64,000 nucleotides of DNA from Phoenix dactylifera (lineage: Eukaryota; Streptophyta; Magnoliopsida; Arecales; Arecaceae), in assembly GCF_009389715.1 (NCBI RefSeq), contig NC_052404.1:1728738-1792737 (forward strand), in the 5' to 3' direction. Positions within the stretch are counted from its first letter, which is position 1. The number at the start of each line of letters is the position of its first letter. A model generated the notes under the pieces. It ran no database searches and was not told the origin of the DNA. It worked only from the letters and a program-made list of their open reading frames with translations. Shown here piece by piece: positions 26,261 to 40,599 of the stretch. A program made the translations under genes and the position numbers.

Positions 26261-28581
26261 TATATTTGTTACTAATTTGGCTGTTTCCGTTGACTTACAT
26301 GTTAAGGTTCTCCCAAAACTCATCTCCCAATTCTTTCTGGTAGAAAATATTTAGGATTGATATGTATCAGTTGGGGATAATATTTGATATAAAAGCTTTT
26401 CTCTCACTGTGGGGACATGTAGAGCATCCATGTGACCGGGAAGGCTCGTCTCTCCTTCAGAAAGTGCCCATGCGAACTTTTTTTTTTTTTTTGCACTTTA
26501 GCCCCTTCTTGTCAGTTGGAATCTCCATGTACTTTGATCATTAGGCTTTTGCTAAAATGTTAATTTGCTGATGTCTTTGTTTATTTTGGATGCTTTATGT
26601 TGTTGATATCTGATTGCCTTCTCTGTAATATTCGTTTATGTGGCGTCTAGCATGACTTTTTATAGATTTGTTGTGAATGCTATTAGGAGGTTTTTCCTAA
26701 TTTCCATGCCGATCTTCTGCTAGCAATTGCTCGGGAAGTGTCATGCAGGTGGCAGGGAATTTCTGCCACAGCATAAGCTGCAAGCTTCCACTCAAAAGAT
26801 TTGAGACATGATCGTTTTAAGGCTCACTGAATACCGAGTTACCTGACAAGATTGGAAGAATTGAAGAAGCGCAGGAAAGAGAAACTATTCACACAATTGA
26901 GGATTATTAGCCATTTTCTTCTTTACAAGTAATGGACTTGGACCTCTGTTTCTCAAGCACTTGTCCGATGATGGTTTATCTTTTATCTTTTGTGTAAGTT
27001 GTGCTGGGGAATCTCTTATAATTCCATTTTGATCTATTTGATAAATATGTTGGATTCAAGTTGACAGATTTTTGATCTATCGTGTCCAATTCGATCTGTA
27101 TGAGGTCTGATATGATTTGATGGCCACCTCTAATCCTGTGACTCTGGGATGGGGCCAAAACTTAGCTCTGGTTCTATATAAAGCTGTGGGCACCTGAAGG
27201 AGAAAAGAACAACCCATGGATGACAAGTAGGGGAGAGATTAACGAAGAAAGAAAGGAGAGGAACAAAGTGACACAGAAGGGGCCTATGGTTTGTACCAAA
27301 AAAAGAAAAAAGGGCGCCTATGGTCAAGTCCACCGAGCGTGCCCATGGGTCAATCCCGACGGTTGTCGCCGTACCAGTCTAAGCTTACAAAACCCTACTA
27401 GCAGAGCCGATTTTGAAGTCCAGCGGATTAGATGAGCCCTTCGCATGCAGATTTTGAATTCTATTACGTTCTCTGCTCGCTGTTTCTCAATTTCAAGTTA
27501 TTGGCAGAGGTTTGGTGATTGTGGTGGTCGACCCTCTTTGGCAAGACATCAAAATGGATAACTTGAGGAGATAAAATGCAACATCTACAATGGTATCTTG
27601 CAGACAGTCAAGCTTCCGTGTGTGATGTATTTCCTCACTTATGGAATATATGATATGTTAAGCAACAATGGGCGAGATTTCTTCACCAAAAAAAAAGAAA
27701 AGAAAAAAACCGATGAGAAACATTATCCTCTTTTTCAAGCTTGTGGGTCGGTCCAAGGTTAAGAGGCTCTATACCTACGCACGGTTTGCCTATTTGCAGG
27801 CTTATCTGCCGTGCTAACAAGTAATCAAGGCGAAAACAGAATGGCATCAGGCTTTCATCCTCTTCTCTCCTCTCCGCCTCTCTTCCATCTACTCTTCCTT
27901 CTCTCTTGCCCAACTCTCCAAAGTCACCAACGCCATCGCAATTGAGGACTTATCATGGGTGCTGCAAATGCACGGGGGCCATCCATGGGCTATGTAAGGT
28001 GAGTCTGGTGCAACCAAGATGAAGAGCAGCTTCAGTACCAGCTGTTCCTAAAGGTAGCAAATGGCAAATGGGATGAACCTAGAGCAAAAATCATTGAACC
28101 AAAGTCACATCGGTGTGGCTGGAAGTGAACATTCTCAAAACTAGATATGTCAACATTTGATCCAATTCTGTTGGGATGGGAGTTGCTGGGTAAGGTACTT
28201 TTGATCAGTTTCTTGGATTGATCAAAAGGGGTATGAAACATTAAATAGCTAATCATACCCTTACTTTTCCACCTGTGCTATTTTTTAGTGCATAAAGCGG
28301 TATATTATGACAAAGATAAACAACATATCAACTGATTCCGCACAGAAATTTCATTAAGAGCAAATTTCCTTTTATCTGAAAATTTAAACAGAAAATATCG
28401 TTGGTTCTGACATATTAACATGTAACAATCTTCTAATTTCTATTCTGCAAGCTCTATAAGTACATAATATTGAGGTAGAAGGGATTGACCACCGCCACAG
28501 ACGTTCAGCACAGTCAATTACATTAAGCATTACAATCAAGTTCCATTAAATTTAGTTACGGGTGCCAGTTCTCTTATTTCC
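26261..28581. other. Intergenic between the acidic-protein gene and CLPR3
   Basis: The first 300-500 bp should hold the acidic gene's 3' UTR. A short stretch ending at about 27130 (GATGGCCACCTCTA) resembles one end of the hAT MITEs but lacks a partner. No gene was recognised. Confidence 0.5.
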
Positions 28582-28687
28582 CTACTTTTTCCCCATACTT
28601 TTTTCTGCATGAAAGGCATCCGCACCTGGAACAGCCACTGGAAGGCCTCCATATCCTAGCGTAACATCCTTACATCTGTAAAATGGC
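28582..28687 (-). other. Possible alternative last exon of CLPR3
   Basis: On the minus strand a good acceptor (pyrimidine tract, then TTTTTTCAG) at 28688-28690 is followed by an open frame of 34 codons and a stop at 28582-28584. If the stop-overlapping site AT|GTGATT at 28865-28866 in exon 9 is used as a donor, the phases match. The protein would then continue after VVDGM with PFYRCKDVTLGYGGLPVAVP and 14 more residues. The donor is weak, and the standard stop already matches the usual ClpR3 length. It may instead be spliced 3' UTR or chance. Confidence 0.4.
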
Positions 28688-28860
28688 CTGAAAAAATCAA
28701 AGCAATTAAGAAAACAAAATGATTGACTCGTAACCATGTTATCTTTACATATGCTTCAAGGGAAGAAACATTTGATGACAACTTCAAGCATTTAAAACTT
28801 GAGATTTGAAAGCATCCAGAAAAATGTAGAAATGCTTACAATTAATCAATCTAGTGAAAA

Positions 28861-31800
28861 TCACATCCCATCAACAACTTTAATTCCTGCTCGTTTGTCC
28901 CATTCCTCAGCAGAGAGAGCATCTGCCATTATCTTCTCCTGGCCACGCCAAAGAATCTGTGCCACAAGTACAAATAAATGAATAAATAAAAACCAGCCCA
29001 TAATTTTTTGTTATAATCAAATCAACCCACATTCTCATAAAGCCACCGTTAAAATCTCTGAACAATCGTAGCCAGTCTTAATGGTTTCCAACCGGATATG
29101 GGAAAGGGAACCACAGACATGCTTCACCATGTTTTGTCGTGTTCTAGAGGTTACTAACTACGTGCAATAACTAATAAGTTGAGCATGCGACAGCCGGACA
29201 TCACCAACTAAAGAAGAGCAAGTACCTTGTCAATGACCCCAAATTCTTGAGCCTTAATTGAGTCCATATAAAATGGTCTCCGCATCAGCTTCGATACTGA
29301 CTCCACAGGCTAATTAACAAAGCTTGTCAGATTTTCGGCTGTAATCTATAAATTTACAAATACAAGAAGTTTTCATATACTCACATTTCCAGTGTGCTTT
29401 GCTAGAAGTTTAACGAGTGTGTCCCTATTATTTATAATCTGTTGAAATCACAGAAGTATCATATGAATTAAAAAGGCAGGGATAGGTACACTTAAAAAAG
29501 GAAGGCAAAGTATAACCAAGTTAAATACACGATGTCAGGTCAACTGACTAAAATATGCATGTAGAATTTGTACCAACATTCAATAATTTAAATCATGAGA
29601 CAAAAGATTATTTACACAAACAGAGGTGGAATTTCTTTAAATATAACTTTCAGCTGCTGACATAAATCTAACATGAACAATCATGATAGTGAGGTAAAAA
29701 GTATTACACTAATAATGGAGTGTTTCACATTTACTGACATATGCCAACTCAACTCAAGAAGTAGCCCTAGTTTAGCAATATTTTATTTCCTAGGGGTACA
29801 ACTCATTTAAGCTGAATTAATTTTTACATTTCGAAATTGGATCTCAATTAACAATATATATGTTGACAAATTGCACAAGACTGCACGGCTCTAGCATTAC
29901 AGATCTAGCCTCTATGCCTCATGCCTATGAACAATAGCTGATCTTGGTACCGATCAACTAGCCGCTTTATGAAATTCTCTTTTCATGAGAACAAGGAGAA
30001 AATTTCTTTATCCAAGCAAAATTATTATATTCATAATAAAATAAGATTCTGAAAATCAATATATATCTAGCGAAGGCTCTGAATAAGAATGATAGATTTT
30101 ATAGATAATTAAAAAGGCCAGAAAGCAGATAGTTAATTGGTAATTGCAACAATGATAATTATGAAACTTTCAAAGGACTATCTTTCTACAATGACGTGGG
30201 AAAGAATATCCATATTTTACAATGTAATAAAAAGATGATTAAAAAAAAGTGGCATTGAAGCTTTATGAAATCCCAAACCACATCTGCTATGCCTTTTCAA
30301 GAATTTCAACACCCGATACAGAGTACATGTAATGTCACACTACATCCAACAAAAACTAAGTTCAATGAGGTAAAACATATAACAGATTCTCATGTATTCC
30401 ACGCAACATATACTAACTCCACATTTCATTGGAACCAAGCACTTTGACAACGTAATTGATTAGGTATTCTAACGTCTGGAAGCATGCTTTAGGCCATCAA
30501 TTGAATTAATCCATCTTGCCTTGGAGCAAGCATTTTGACGACATTTTCTCCTGCCTTGGAGTGGCAGACCCTTCAAATTGGGGTAGTGTTTAGCATTTCA
30601 TTAAGAACATTGACTAAATGGATTTCAACCTACACATTAATATATACCAAAATCTTTTATGGACTCGGATCTCAACCTACAAGCAGTAATAAATTCCAAA
30701 ATCTTTATGGACTCATCCATGGAGGCATCTTAGATCGCCTCATAGTCAATCTCATCTTCTGTGGCAAGTCTTTATATGAGAAGCCTTGCCTTTGCCATCA
30801 ACACCTTTTCATCCTATAGACCCAATTACACTCAACAAGCCTATCCCTTTTAACTGGATCCACTAGAGTCCATCCTTCATTTACATGGAGTCAAAACTTG
30901 GACTTTATTATTTTCATATGCTAACCCACCAAGGATTGAGCCAGACCAGACATGCCTGTAAGTATACGAACCAACATCTAGATCATCAAGGATTGCATGA
31001 AATATATTTCACATAGAAGGTGGACCACTGTAAAGATCGAAAGGAAAGCATTAGACTCACTAAATCTCAGTGGTACTGCAATAATTAGAATCTAGGGCCT
31101 AGGAAACAGGAAAATCTTCTATGCCTCCTCCAAGTTAAGGTTGCTTTTGAGGTTGCTTTCTTTTTAAAAAATAAAAGAGAGCTTTTTATTCTTTGTTCTT
31201 CCTTAGTCTCACATGAATAGCTAACAAAGAATTGCTTAACTTGATACATTGTAACTCGTTTGGCTACTTCTCACACTCCTGCAGGACAACCTGAAAACCT
31301 CAGGTCTTGTACGTTAATCTTATTTCATGCCCAGAACTCATAAGGAATCATTCCTGTGGATTTCATGCAAGTTCCTTATGACAGTCCCACTAGCAAGTCC
31401 CACCAAAACAGATGGATAGATTTAACATTCTAAAAATAAAGGACATCATTTCCATCATTTCAAGGGTTTCTTCTTATGGACATATTGTTTTGTTCAGCTT
31501 CAGCCAGCAGGAGGTCCAAACTTGGTAAGAATCTTGGAAACTATCACTTGTAACCTAATCCAATTCATACCTCTCAATGCTTCTTTCTTTCTGATCTATT
31601 GAGCTCAAGTGTTCAACATGGATGGAGAGCGGCAGCACTGATCCACATCAATTCATCCTCATCCCAGGTCTAACTTCTTTCCAACCCTCAAACAACAAGA
31701 CCATAATGACAATGCTCTTTCTTCATCATAATATGAAATCCCTTTGTAAAGCCAACTCTAGCAATCAGTAAAAACTACATTGTTTGTTCCAAAAAGTTTC

Positions 31801-34800
31801 CAAACAAGTGCTATATTTATGGGCAGGCAAAGGGGCTCACAGACACCATAGAGGAATGCCGTTGGATGAAGAAGACCATCCAGTGGTGCTTGAGTTTTAA
31901 CTTCTGCTGGAGTTGCAATAGGGCTGCATTTGGTTTGGGAATAAGAAAAACCATAATAGGAATTTTATGCCCATTGAAATAGTTATGCTTCTGATTTCTG
32001 TTTGGCTACAATTTCTGGAACACTTTTGGCTGAAGGTGTTTTTGTCATGAAAAAAGAGGAAGCAGGCAAATGATGGCCCTATGCTAAGAACAGCTTATGG
32101 CAGATTCCCCTGAGAATAGTTATGCATAATATAAGCAAGTTTGACCAGCATAACTATTCCTTGCTTATACCTTTAATAAAGGCTGCTTGGCAGGCCTTGG
32201 CAGGCATAAGGTCTATGCAAGCCGCATGCCTGCTTTATTCCCACACCAACTAATGCCTAATTGCCATGCAAGATGGATTAACATTAATCTTGGAATTATC
32301 TTTTTTTTTCCTATAGTAATGAATAAGAAAACCTTTGAATTGTCCTTAAGAAGAGAAGAACTAATACCTATTAAGAGAAATGCCAAAGGATTCATTATTT
32401 TCTAGGGTGCTGTTTTGCAGTACTTGTAGATAGTGATCCTTCCAATTAAGATAATAGTAATGGGTGCATAAAATTTTGGTACTTAATGAACATTACTTTT
32501 AATCAAAGATCTTGTTATGTAAACCTTGACATTCACAAAACTTCCAATGATGATATGATATGGAAATATACTTTATTTTTGTTCCACATAATTGCACCAA
32601 AAAGACTCATTAACCCAATCCGATGGTCGTCTGAGGAAATAGCTGAAAAAATTATCTACGTTCCTGTAGTCTCATAACTAGAATTATCTTATGTATGACA
32701 GAATGTTACCTGGACATGCTACATGGGTGTCAAGTGTCCAAGTGTCCAGGAGTGTTGGATACGGGATCTTTCTAAATACCGGATATGGGGACATGCGTAT
32801 ATTATATAGATGTATCCTGAAGTATGCCATGATCAAGAGTTTGTTGGATCAATTGCTTTACAATTTCATACAATTTATAAAACATTTGCTAAATATTATA
32901 TTAAACTTGAAAGCCTCTAGGTCTAGGTGCCAAAAGTTAACTATAATGATATCATGGTTCACGGTTCTGAAGTGTCAAGGAGTGTCATCAAATATTCAGG
33001 TGTCTATGCGTCCAGACACAGCAAAAAACCCAGATTTTCAAGTGTTTAGGTAACATTGTTGACAGTTATCAGATAGTTTATTGTTCCAATTGAATTGGAA
33101 TTTAAAGCTTTACGTACATTGGACATGCACCTTTAGAAGTAAGAGTAAACAATGAGCTAACAATAAAGAATTAGTTAAACAAATCAGACCTCCTTCGCAC
33201 GAATAAGCACATCACTGGCTGGCAACTGCCCAGTTGAAGGAACACGAGGTTGTTGAATCATAGCTGACATAAAAGTAAACATTTTGCATGTCAATCAGTA
33301 CACTAATCGAATATGAAATAAGGAAAACTTTCATATCGTTACATCACACTATCATATTCCAGCATACCTTTGGCATGAGGCATCATAAATCGTCTACCTT
33401 TCTTTCCTGCAGCAAGAAGTAGACAGGCCTGACCTATTGCAGCTCCAACAGCTACAGTTTGGATCTGCATAAGCAACAACAATCCCAACAAAAGAAATAC
33501 ATGAACAAACATGAAACCCATTTTACTGCAAGTTGTAGAAATCATATAACTTTAATAGGAAGTGCACTTCAATAACTACAAGAGGAAAAACTCACAACTA
33601 AAAGAGAAGGATACCACCTCAAACGCAAGATGTAATAATGAAAAAAAAGGTATTTCTGTTGACTAACCCCCTCCTCCCCCCAAACAAGAAACAATTGCCT
33701 GCCATCTTGTTGGAGGCCCCAAAGGCATGAGTACAAATGATACCATCGACGAGCACCGTATCAATGTCCCCTATTTCATAGGATGAAAATGCAAATTGTC
33801 ATGGCTCCCCTTTCTCCTTATCCCAAGTGATATTCTCCACAAATACAAAAACAAGTCTCGATGATATGAGCTTCCACTTCAGTTGTAGTTTAAAATCAGA
33901 TATTTTTGGAATGCAGCTGAGTAACCAAGCTCTTATCTCACTACTGCACCAAAGCTTTGATTGGGTCTAATTCATAGGCAATCAGCTATAAAAGTTCAAA
34001 GTCTTTATCCCGTCAAGGAGGACTCAAATAGGGCCTGGGACAATCTTGATGTAAATTACCAATATTATCACCATTGACCAACAACAAAAAATGATTTCTT
34101 TGGATAAGCACCATATCCACATCAACTTGCTTCTCTTTGTAATTTCAATATCTTAAATTTATCTTTGAATAGCCTCCTATTCTTCCCTGAAAACTACCCT
34201 CAGGATCATTTCATGTGCTTGTTAAACATTACTAGTTTGACCACTTCCATCCAATTGAGATACTTGTAAGAAAAGATATTACACAATCCATGACACCTCA
34301 TCATCCATATATACCTCAGAAAGATTTAAAAGGAAATAATCCATACTCTATAAATTTAGAAAATGCTATACATCATCTATACTTCACACACAAATAGAAA
34401 ATGACTAGCCAATTTGCATTCCCTTCTATTTCTGCCACATATTAAAGGCTGAGAACAGTAGTATATGGATCTCATTTTAAAGATGTCAAATTGGATCTTC
34501 TCAACTACCGCCAACATAGAAAATGAAAAAAGAAAAACTATGTACATTAGAGTAGTTTAAAATGCGCAAGCCAACAGATTCATTCAACAGTGGAAAATCG
34601 ATGTAGTCAAAATTGTTATAAAAAGAGACAACAAGAACTAGACAGTGGCAAGCATAACATTGGCAAGAAATGCGGATACCTCATTTTTTAACTGCATCAT
34701 AGCATCATAAATAGCAAAACCTTCTGTCTCCATCCCAACCTGAAATGCATGAAAATATATATTTAAAGAGCTGTCACTAATTCAAAGCACAAGAGGAAAT

Positions 34801-37800
34801 GCTGACATTCCAGAAATCAATCCCTAACAGAGCAAAGATAAATCACAATGGTCAGTATTAATATCAATCAGGTAGATAATATGAAAATTTAACTGTTTTT
34901 CAGTATTTAGGACCATTGCTGAAACAGAACATTTTACAACCTGGCAATTCCTGCCATGGTAAATGAGCAAATTACCTCTTGTCATTTAGATAGATTATTG
35001 CTAGATTTGCTAGACACGCATTCATCAAGATGGTAAACAACAATTTGTGTGTAGCTAGTGAGACACTATGACCTGCTGCTTAAGCAAAAGCGCAAACAGA
35101 TAGGCGATTACCAGTACAGATAGCAGTTGTCTCACAAGATCAAAATATACCGTACTTCAGACAATGTCCAATTTCAGGATGTTCAACAAGCGTGAGTACT
35201 TTATTTGCTTGCTATACAAAAAACATGAAAATTAGGTATGGATGTAAAGGATAAAAAGTTATTGACTATCCCTCACAACACTAAATTGGCAATTTGCAAG
35301 ATCAGACCAGTGCTTTTTTTTGTATGTTCTAATTGTTGTCAGGAAATTAGATATTGCAACTGGAGAGCAGACAAACTGGAATGTCATCCAACCAGTACCT
35401 CCACCTAACCAGTACTTCTATCTTTAAATCATTCTTTTAAACTCCACAAAATACTCAAAAAAGTAGTGGCAGAGAATATAGAATCCTGCACCCACTAATT
35501 TAGGCATGTGTAAGCATGTGAAAAAATCTGAGAAGTCTTTTAGCAAGACCATCATCTGAACATAAATACTTTAATTTGAAAAAAAAAACAGAATTTCTCA
35601 CAAATGTTGTATCAAAAAATAGAAGGAGAAAAAATTGGTTCCTTTTGTGCCCAGAAAGAAGAGAAACAAGCGAAACAACTACAAGCACGATCATAAGCAA
35701 AATTCTAGTTTTGTTCTTTATTGCAGAGAACTGAATGATAGATAGATCACACACTTAGAGGTGCACACAAATTCCAGTTTCTTAAAAAGAACTAGAGACC
35801 AGTAACCATCCACTAGGAATATATAAACATGTCTAAAAAGCCATGTTTTTTCATTGCCCGACCCATTAACAAGCAGATCAATCAATCATCAACATCATTG
35901 TTTTTAAGTCACTTTTCCGTACCTTCACTTCCAAATTGAACTATCAACCATCAACAACTCAAATTACTAGTTTCGGAGTGCTATGTCCAACACAAGCATC
36001 TTTCTAAAGCTCAAACCATCCCCCTTTATCCCATCCAACCCGTTATGGCAAGAAGTTCTACCATAACCACACGTATTTGTCCAAACCCCACAGCTTTCAT
36101 ACAGAACACTATTACCAGGCTCCATTAGAACATGGAGCCTGGTAAACTTTGAGTACATGGAGCAGAACTTGCTCCATCAGAATGTAACATATAGAAAATT
36201 ACATAAAAAAAGATTGTGCAGGACAATAAGTCGAATTTCAAAGCATATTGGGGGGCATGGATCTCTATTAACAGACATGAACTCGACAACTTTTCTATGA
36301 TTGGTTGTAGAAATATTCTTTTGTTGATTGTAGATGAATGCCACTGAGCATATAGTTTAAAGAGTACAAGTCATTCATGTCTATTTTAGAACACAACTAA
36401 TGGAACCGACCCGTGGACAAGTTAAAATTTATTAAATGAACAAAGAGAAGAGCTAAGAAACCAAAATTGCATACAGTTTCCCCATCATCACGTGTTGTTC
36501 CAGTTGAATTGATATAAAGATAAATTGGTTGCTTTGGATCCATCCATTGCAGGTAAAGCATTTCGGCAATCACAAGCTCTGTGACAGCTGGCACCAACTA
36601 AACATTAAAAAAAGAATGGTTAGTTTTAGTAAAAATTAATTTTCATGTCTTCCTATAAGTATAGACATAGTTCTTAGAGCGATCTAGTACTCTAAGAACT
36701 GTCAACAAGACAATAGGGAGAACCTGGTGTGGTTGCAACACTTACGGGCATGCCAATATAGACAATTCGTCCATGGAGAAGTAAAGATGGCAAGTCTGGA
36801 GGAGGCTTTCTTGGCCTGTGTTCATTGTAAGAAACAGAATGCTCCACCTGGTTCAGGTTAACAAAAGTTAAAAGCTATTAAAATCATTTAGAATATATAA
36901 AGCATGAGTAAACATCAAGATCCATCCATGGAAAATTATTTCTGGAAACCTTACAATTTGGAAATAAGCCAAATAACAGCAACTATAGTAAAAGTAAAGC
37001 AATTTTGGAGATTGAACCAAAATTCAGATGTTTCCTACAAATATAATTTCATCTTAAATAGTAAAAAAGATTTGTTTAAAAGACACATAAAATTGCAAAA
37101 GTTATTACGAATCACTTTATATTACATTTCATTGATTAAAGTAAATAGAGCATTGCACATCATAAAATCTGAGAACTTGGCAAAATTCTGAAAATTCCAC
37201 TGTGGTACATATGAGAGGGCATGCTTGCACACACATGCACCTGCATGAGCAGTTGGAATCTAACCTTTTACATTAAAGCTTGAGTGCTACAAACATATCA
37301 CCCAGACAACCATTAGACAGGTTCTGGGCAATCAAAGCATCACCACAGGCTTGCTCAAGAATTTGACAACAAAATAATTCAGACCCTGGTCATGCCAAAA
37401 TGCCAAAAATTCCATCGTTAATCAGTACTTTGATCGCTCATTGGAAAATAACTTATTGTGAGTTACTCACCTCATCTGTACCTTCAGAGGTGACTCCTTA
37501 ACATGTGTTTATGTTTTTGTAGAATGTTTCATTGACGTGTTAACGTAGATCTCATGGACAATTACTTTATAGCACATTAGGTAAGAGAAAAATACCAGAA
37601 TTCTCATTTTGCATGGTCGATAGTTAAAATGATACTGTAAATATACAATTAAGAGATTATACTTCATTAACACTTTTTTTTTATTGGACGATGGGGGGAC
37701 CGGGAGGGGCAGGGGCTGTCACAACATTTATTTGAGAAGAACAAGTCATATACATTCAAAAAGAAAGGAACAGGAGAAGAAGAAACACAATGAGAATGAA

Positions 37801-39974
37801 CTATATTTACCGTACTAAGGTGACAAGGTTGAGAAGGATCTGCCACAGATAGGATAAGCAAAGAATACAACAAGGGCAAAACATAAGACCATGTCATATA
37901 AACAAGCCTCTCTGACAACTAACAAGCAGCTCCTTTTAAACAAGAACAAGTAATATGACAAATGATAAGCCTTCAAATCCCTATGAGGTGGTGGATTTCG
38001 TTTGGATATCTGTTATGCATTGCATAACACCACAAGTAGCAAAAAACCCAATCCATTAATGAAAATTTATCACTGAAGGAGATATATCAAGGACCACACA
38101 TCACTGTCAAGTAACAATCCCACAAGCCAAAATGTAGCATCGCTTGAACTGTGATGTCATCTCATAGAACTGGAAAATTAAGTTCTTCATCGTCATTATA
38201 ACAACACAAGGAGAAAGTTCCATTGACCTTGATAACTTTCTTGACAGTGTTTTTCTTTGGGAGGATTTTCCGATGGTAGACCAAACCAAGGTCTTGATTT
38301 TATTCAAAACCCAGAGACTCCAATATTGACTGCTTAACCACCAAAGATACCCAATAAGTAGAGAACTTATGTTGTGATGTAAAGTGAAAATGACATTAAT
38401 TTCCACCTAAAATATGTGAAAACTTCTCATTAACATTTTCAGTTAAAATGTTTAACCAAGTCTAGATTGACTTCAATAGTTTCATTATCACAAAGATGTT
38501 CTCTTTTAAAATAAATTACCTTCAGACTCCCTATCAGGACTTTAGATTATTCTGGAAAGCTTAGAAAAACTGAGCTGAGACACTTCCAGCATCAAATATC
38601 TGACTAGAATTTGAAATTGCCACCTTATGATTTTTATCCATGAACTAAGGATATTTTCCCATAATAATATATACTTCAATGACACAGCAAGTCTAAAATA
38701 GTTTTCTCTTCATCTTCATCCGCTGACTTCTCCACATATTTCGTTTTTCCTCTTTGAAACTTTTTGCCTGAGGGACCATATTGGCTCTTGATATTCTCAG
38801 TAAACAAGATCCAGTCGCTGTCTTTGTATTCTCATCCCTCCCTCTTTCTACCAAAAAGTTGATATACAAACTCATTTAGTTTTTAACTACTAAGAAATTG
38901 CACTTAAAATATTCTTGACGACGTTGAAGGTAAGAAATCACCACGCCTGCAATGGTATTTCCTCCGCCAAAAGCAAATCGCTCTTCCACAACACAGATCC
39001 TCTCAAAAACCTCTCCTCCAGGAGATTATGCACATAAAAAAATTATCAGACTTCTCAACTCCCCCAAAAAAACCCAAATGCCTAATACAAAGACATCAGC
39101 AAATCTGAAGGCTTCTCCTATTCAATGGCAATGCCCACAAAAGTTTCTTCCAATCATCAGTTAAAGTGAATAGCCACTCAATACATAAAAGAATTAAAAA
39201 CAAATGCAGAAGTCTTTCAAGGTGATTTTACAGAATAGAAAGACGCAGCAATGCACTCATGAACCTTTTAAAAAGAAACCAAATTCAGAAACCCCCTTGA
39301 CCTAAGTGCACTCCCTCCTTCAAGGCCGCCTGACCTAATTTTGACGAGTCTCCTTAACAGTTATAATACCACATTAACAAACCTAAATGGCCTATAGCTC
39401 CTAATCTTAACTGCCATTTAAACCCCAGAAAATCCAATTTTGAAAAGAATCCTCTTTTTACAAATCTCTCAATCCTCGGTCTCTTATCTTTCGTTCTACC
39501 ACATATTCACTATACTATTGATACACAACATCAAAATAACCATCTAAACCGACCCTATCTCGACAAAACAGGATAATGGTAAAAGACATGAAAGAAGTTC
39601 CAAGTTTTACTAAATCCACGGAAAAAAAGGTTGTCTCCTAAAAACGAGCAAGAAGCGAGGGCCTCTTCCTTTACCTGGGCGGGAGTGGCCATGAGCTTGG
39701 GGCTATCGAAGATGTCGAGAAAGGGAGGGGTCTCGCCATCCAGCGAAGGGGGCACGGCGAGGGCTTCGGGAGCGGAGGCGGCGACGGAGGCGAGCTTGGA
39801 CAGGAAGGGGTCCTTGGGGTTCAGGGGCGGCATCGGAGGCAGCGCCATCCTTCGAGTGCTCGCCGCTCGCCTGGGAGCGGCGGAGGTAGGAGAAGAGAAA
39901 GGGAAGGAGGAGGCAGGGACGGCCATGGGGATCTGGGGGCAGACGGTCCGAAAGCTCAGAGCCCCGACCGCCAT
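28861..39974 (-). CDS. CLPR3: ATP-dependent Clp protease subunit-related protein 3, chloroplastic
   Basis: ClpR3 is a non-catalytic subunit of the plastid ClpPR core protease in the stroma. Nine exons on the minus strand join in phase to 329 residues, the family's normal size: 39974-39675, 36847-36746, 36597-36475, 34739-34680, 33464-33368, 33263-33190, 29438-29385, 29309-29226 and 28956-28861. All have GT/AG borders. Residues 1 to about 40 are a Ser/Ala/Arg-rich transit peptide. Next come MPPLNPKDPFLSKLASVAA, the R3 hallmark PPFLDIFDSPKLM (about residue 88) and RIVYIGMPLVPAVTELVIAE. PIYLYINSTGTTRDDGETVG follows, then the tail WRGQEKIMADALSAEEWDKRAGIK. Where ClpP has catalytic Ser and His, this protein has GAAIGQACLLLAAG (Gly for Ser) and MIQQP (Gln for His), so it is catalytically dead. 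Intron 6 is the longest (3751 bp). Confidence 0.96.
32704..33053. mobile_element. Candidate small TIR element in CLPR3 intron 6
   Basis: The left end GTTACCTGGACATG and right end AAGTGTTTAGGTAAC are imperfect inverted repeats. The interior has several diverged AGTGTCCAAGTGTCCAGGAG-like units at both ends. No clean target duplication was found, so the call is tentative. Confidence 0.4.
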
Positions 39975-40226
39975 CGTCTCTCTCGTCTCCCTCTCGCTCT
40001 TCGACCGCGCGGATATGGGTTTGGCTCGATATCTCCCACCGGGAGCGGATGTTCTATAGTTCGGCTCGCGCGAGGGGAAACTGGGCGGCTTGCGGGGTTC
40101 AGCCCACCCTGCCATGAACATAACGAAGGCCCAAGACGGCCCATTCATGGAGCAATATTTTTTTAAGCACATAAAAAGTGGTAGGCAATAGTGCAACCTG
40201 TAACTAAGTTTCGAATTATTAGAATG

Positions 40227-40585
40227 TTCAGGAAAGAACACCACCTAAAACAGTCTTCTTTGTTGAGAGTTTTAAGAGATATCTGATGAGGTCAAGGAAG
40301 ATCGGCCTCCGACTTGCGCGTCCAGCGCTACGGAGGATCTGCTGCCCTCCGATCTCGTCTCCACTGGTCTTAGACAGCGGAGGCGACTGCTTCTCCTCAA
40401 ATGTATTGTCCGCTTTTGGCACGTCGTGCGCTATCCTCACAGTTTTGTCCTATAAAAGACGCTTCTAAAGAGAAAGGAGTAGCCCCCCTCTATTTAAGAA
40501 ACAGACATCTCCGCTGTCTAGTTGATATGAGATTAAGTTTGATCCTTTATTCTCACAACAGTACCACTATCCTCCAAACAAAGGA
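40227..40585. mobile_element. 359-bp GC-richer insert flanked by a 14-bp direct repeat
   Basis: GAATTATTAGAATG occurs at 40213-40226 and again at 40586-40599. Between them is a block GC-richer than its surroundings. On the minus strand it has a 70-codon ORF with no recognised family; on the plus strand it has CTATAAAAG and CTATTTAAG motifs. A 14-bp duplication suggests target-primed retroposition (SINE or retroposed transcript), but no A-tail is clear. A short LTR-derived piece is the alternative. It lies about 250 bp upstream of the CLPR3 start codon. Confidence 0.55.
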
Positions 40586-40599
40586 GAATTATTAGAATG

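Noticed and set aside
40228-40440. 70-codon minus-strand ORF upstream of CLPR3
   Set aside because: It lies inside the direct-repeat-flanked insert and has no recognisable family.
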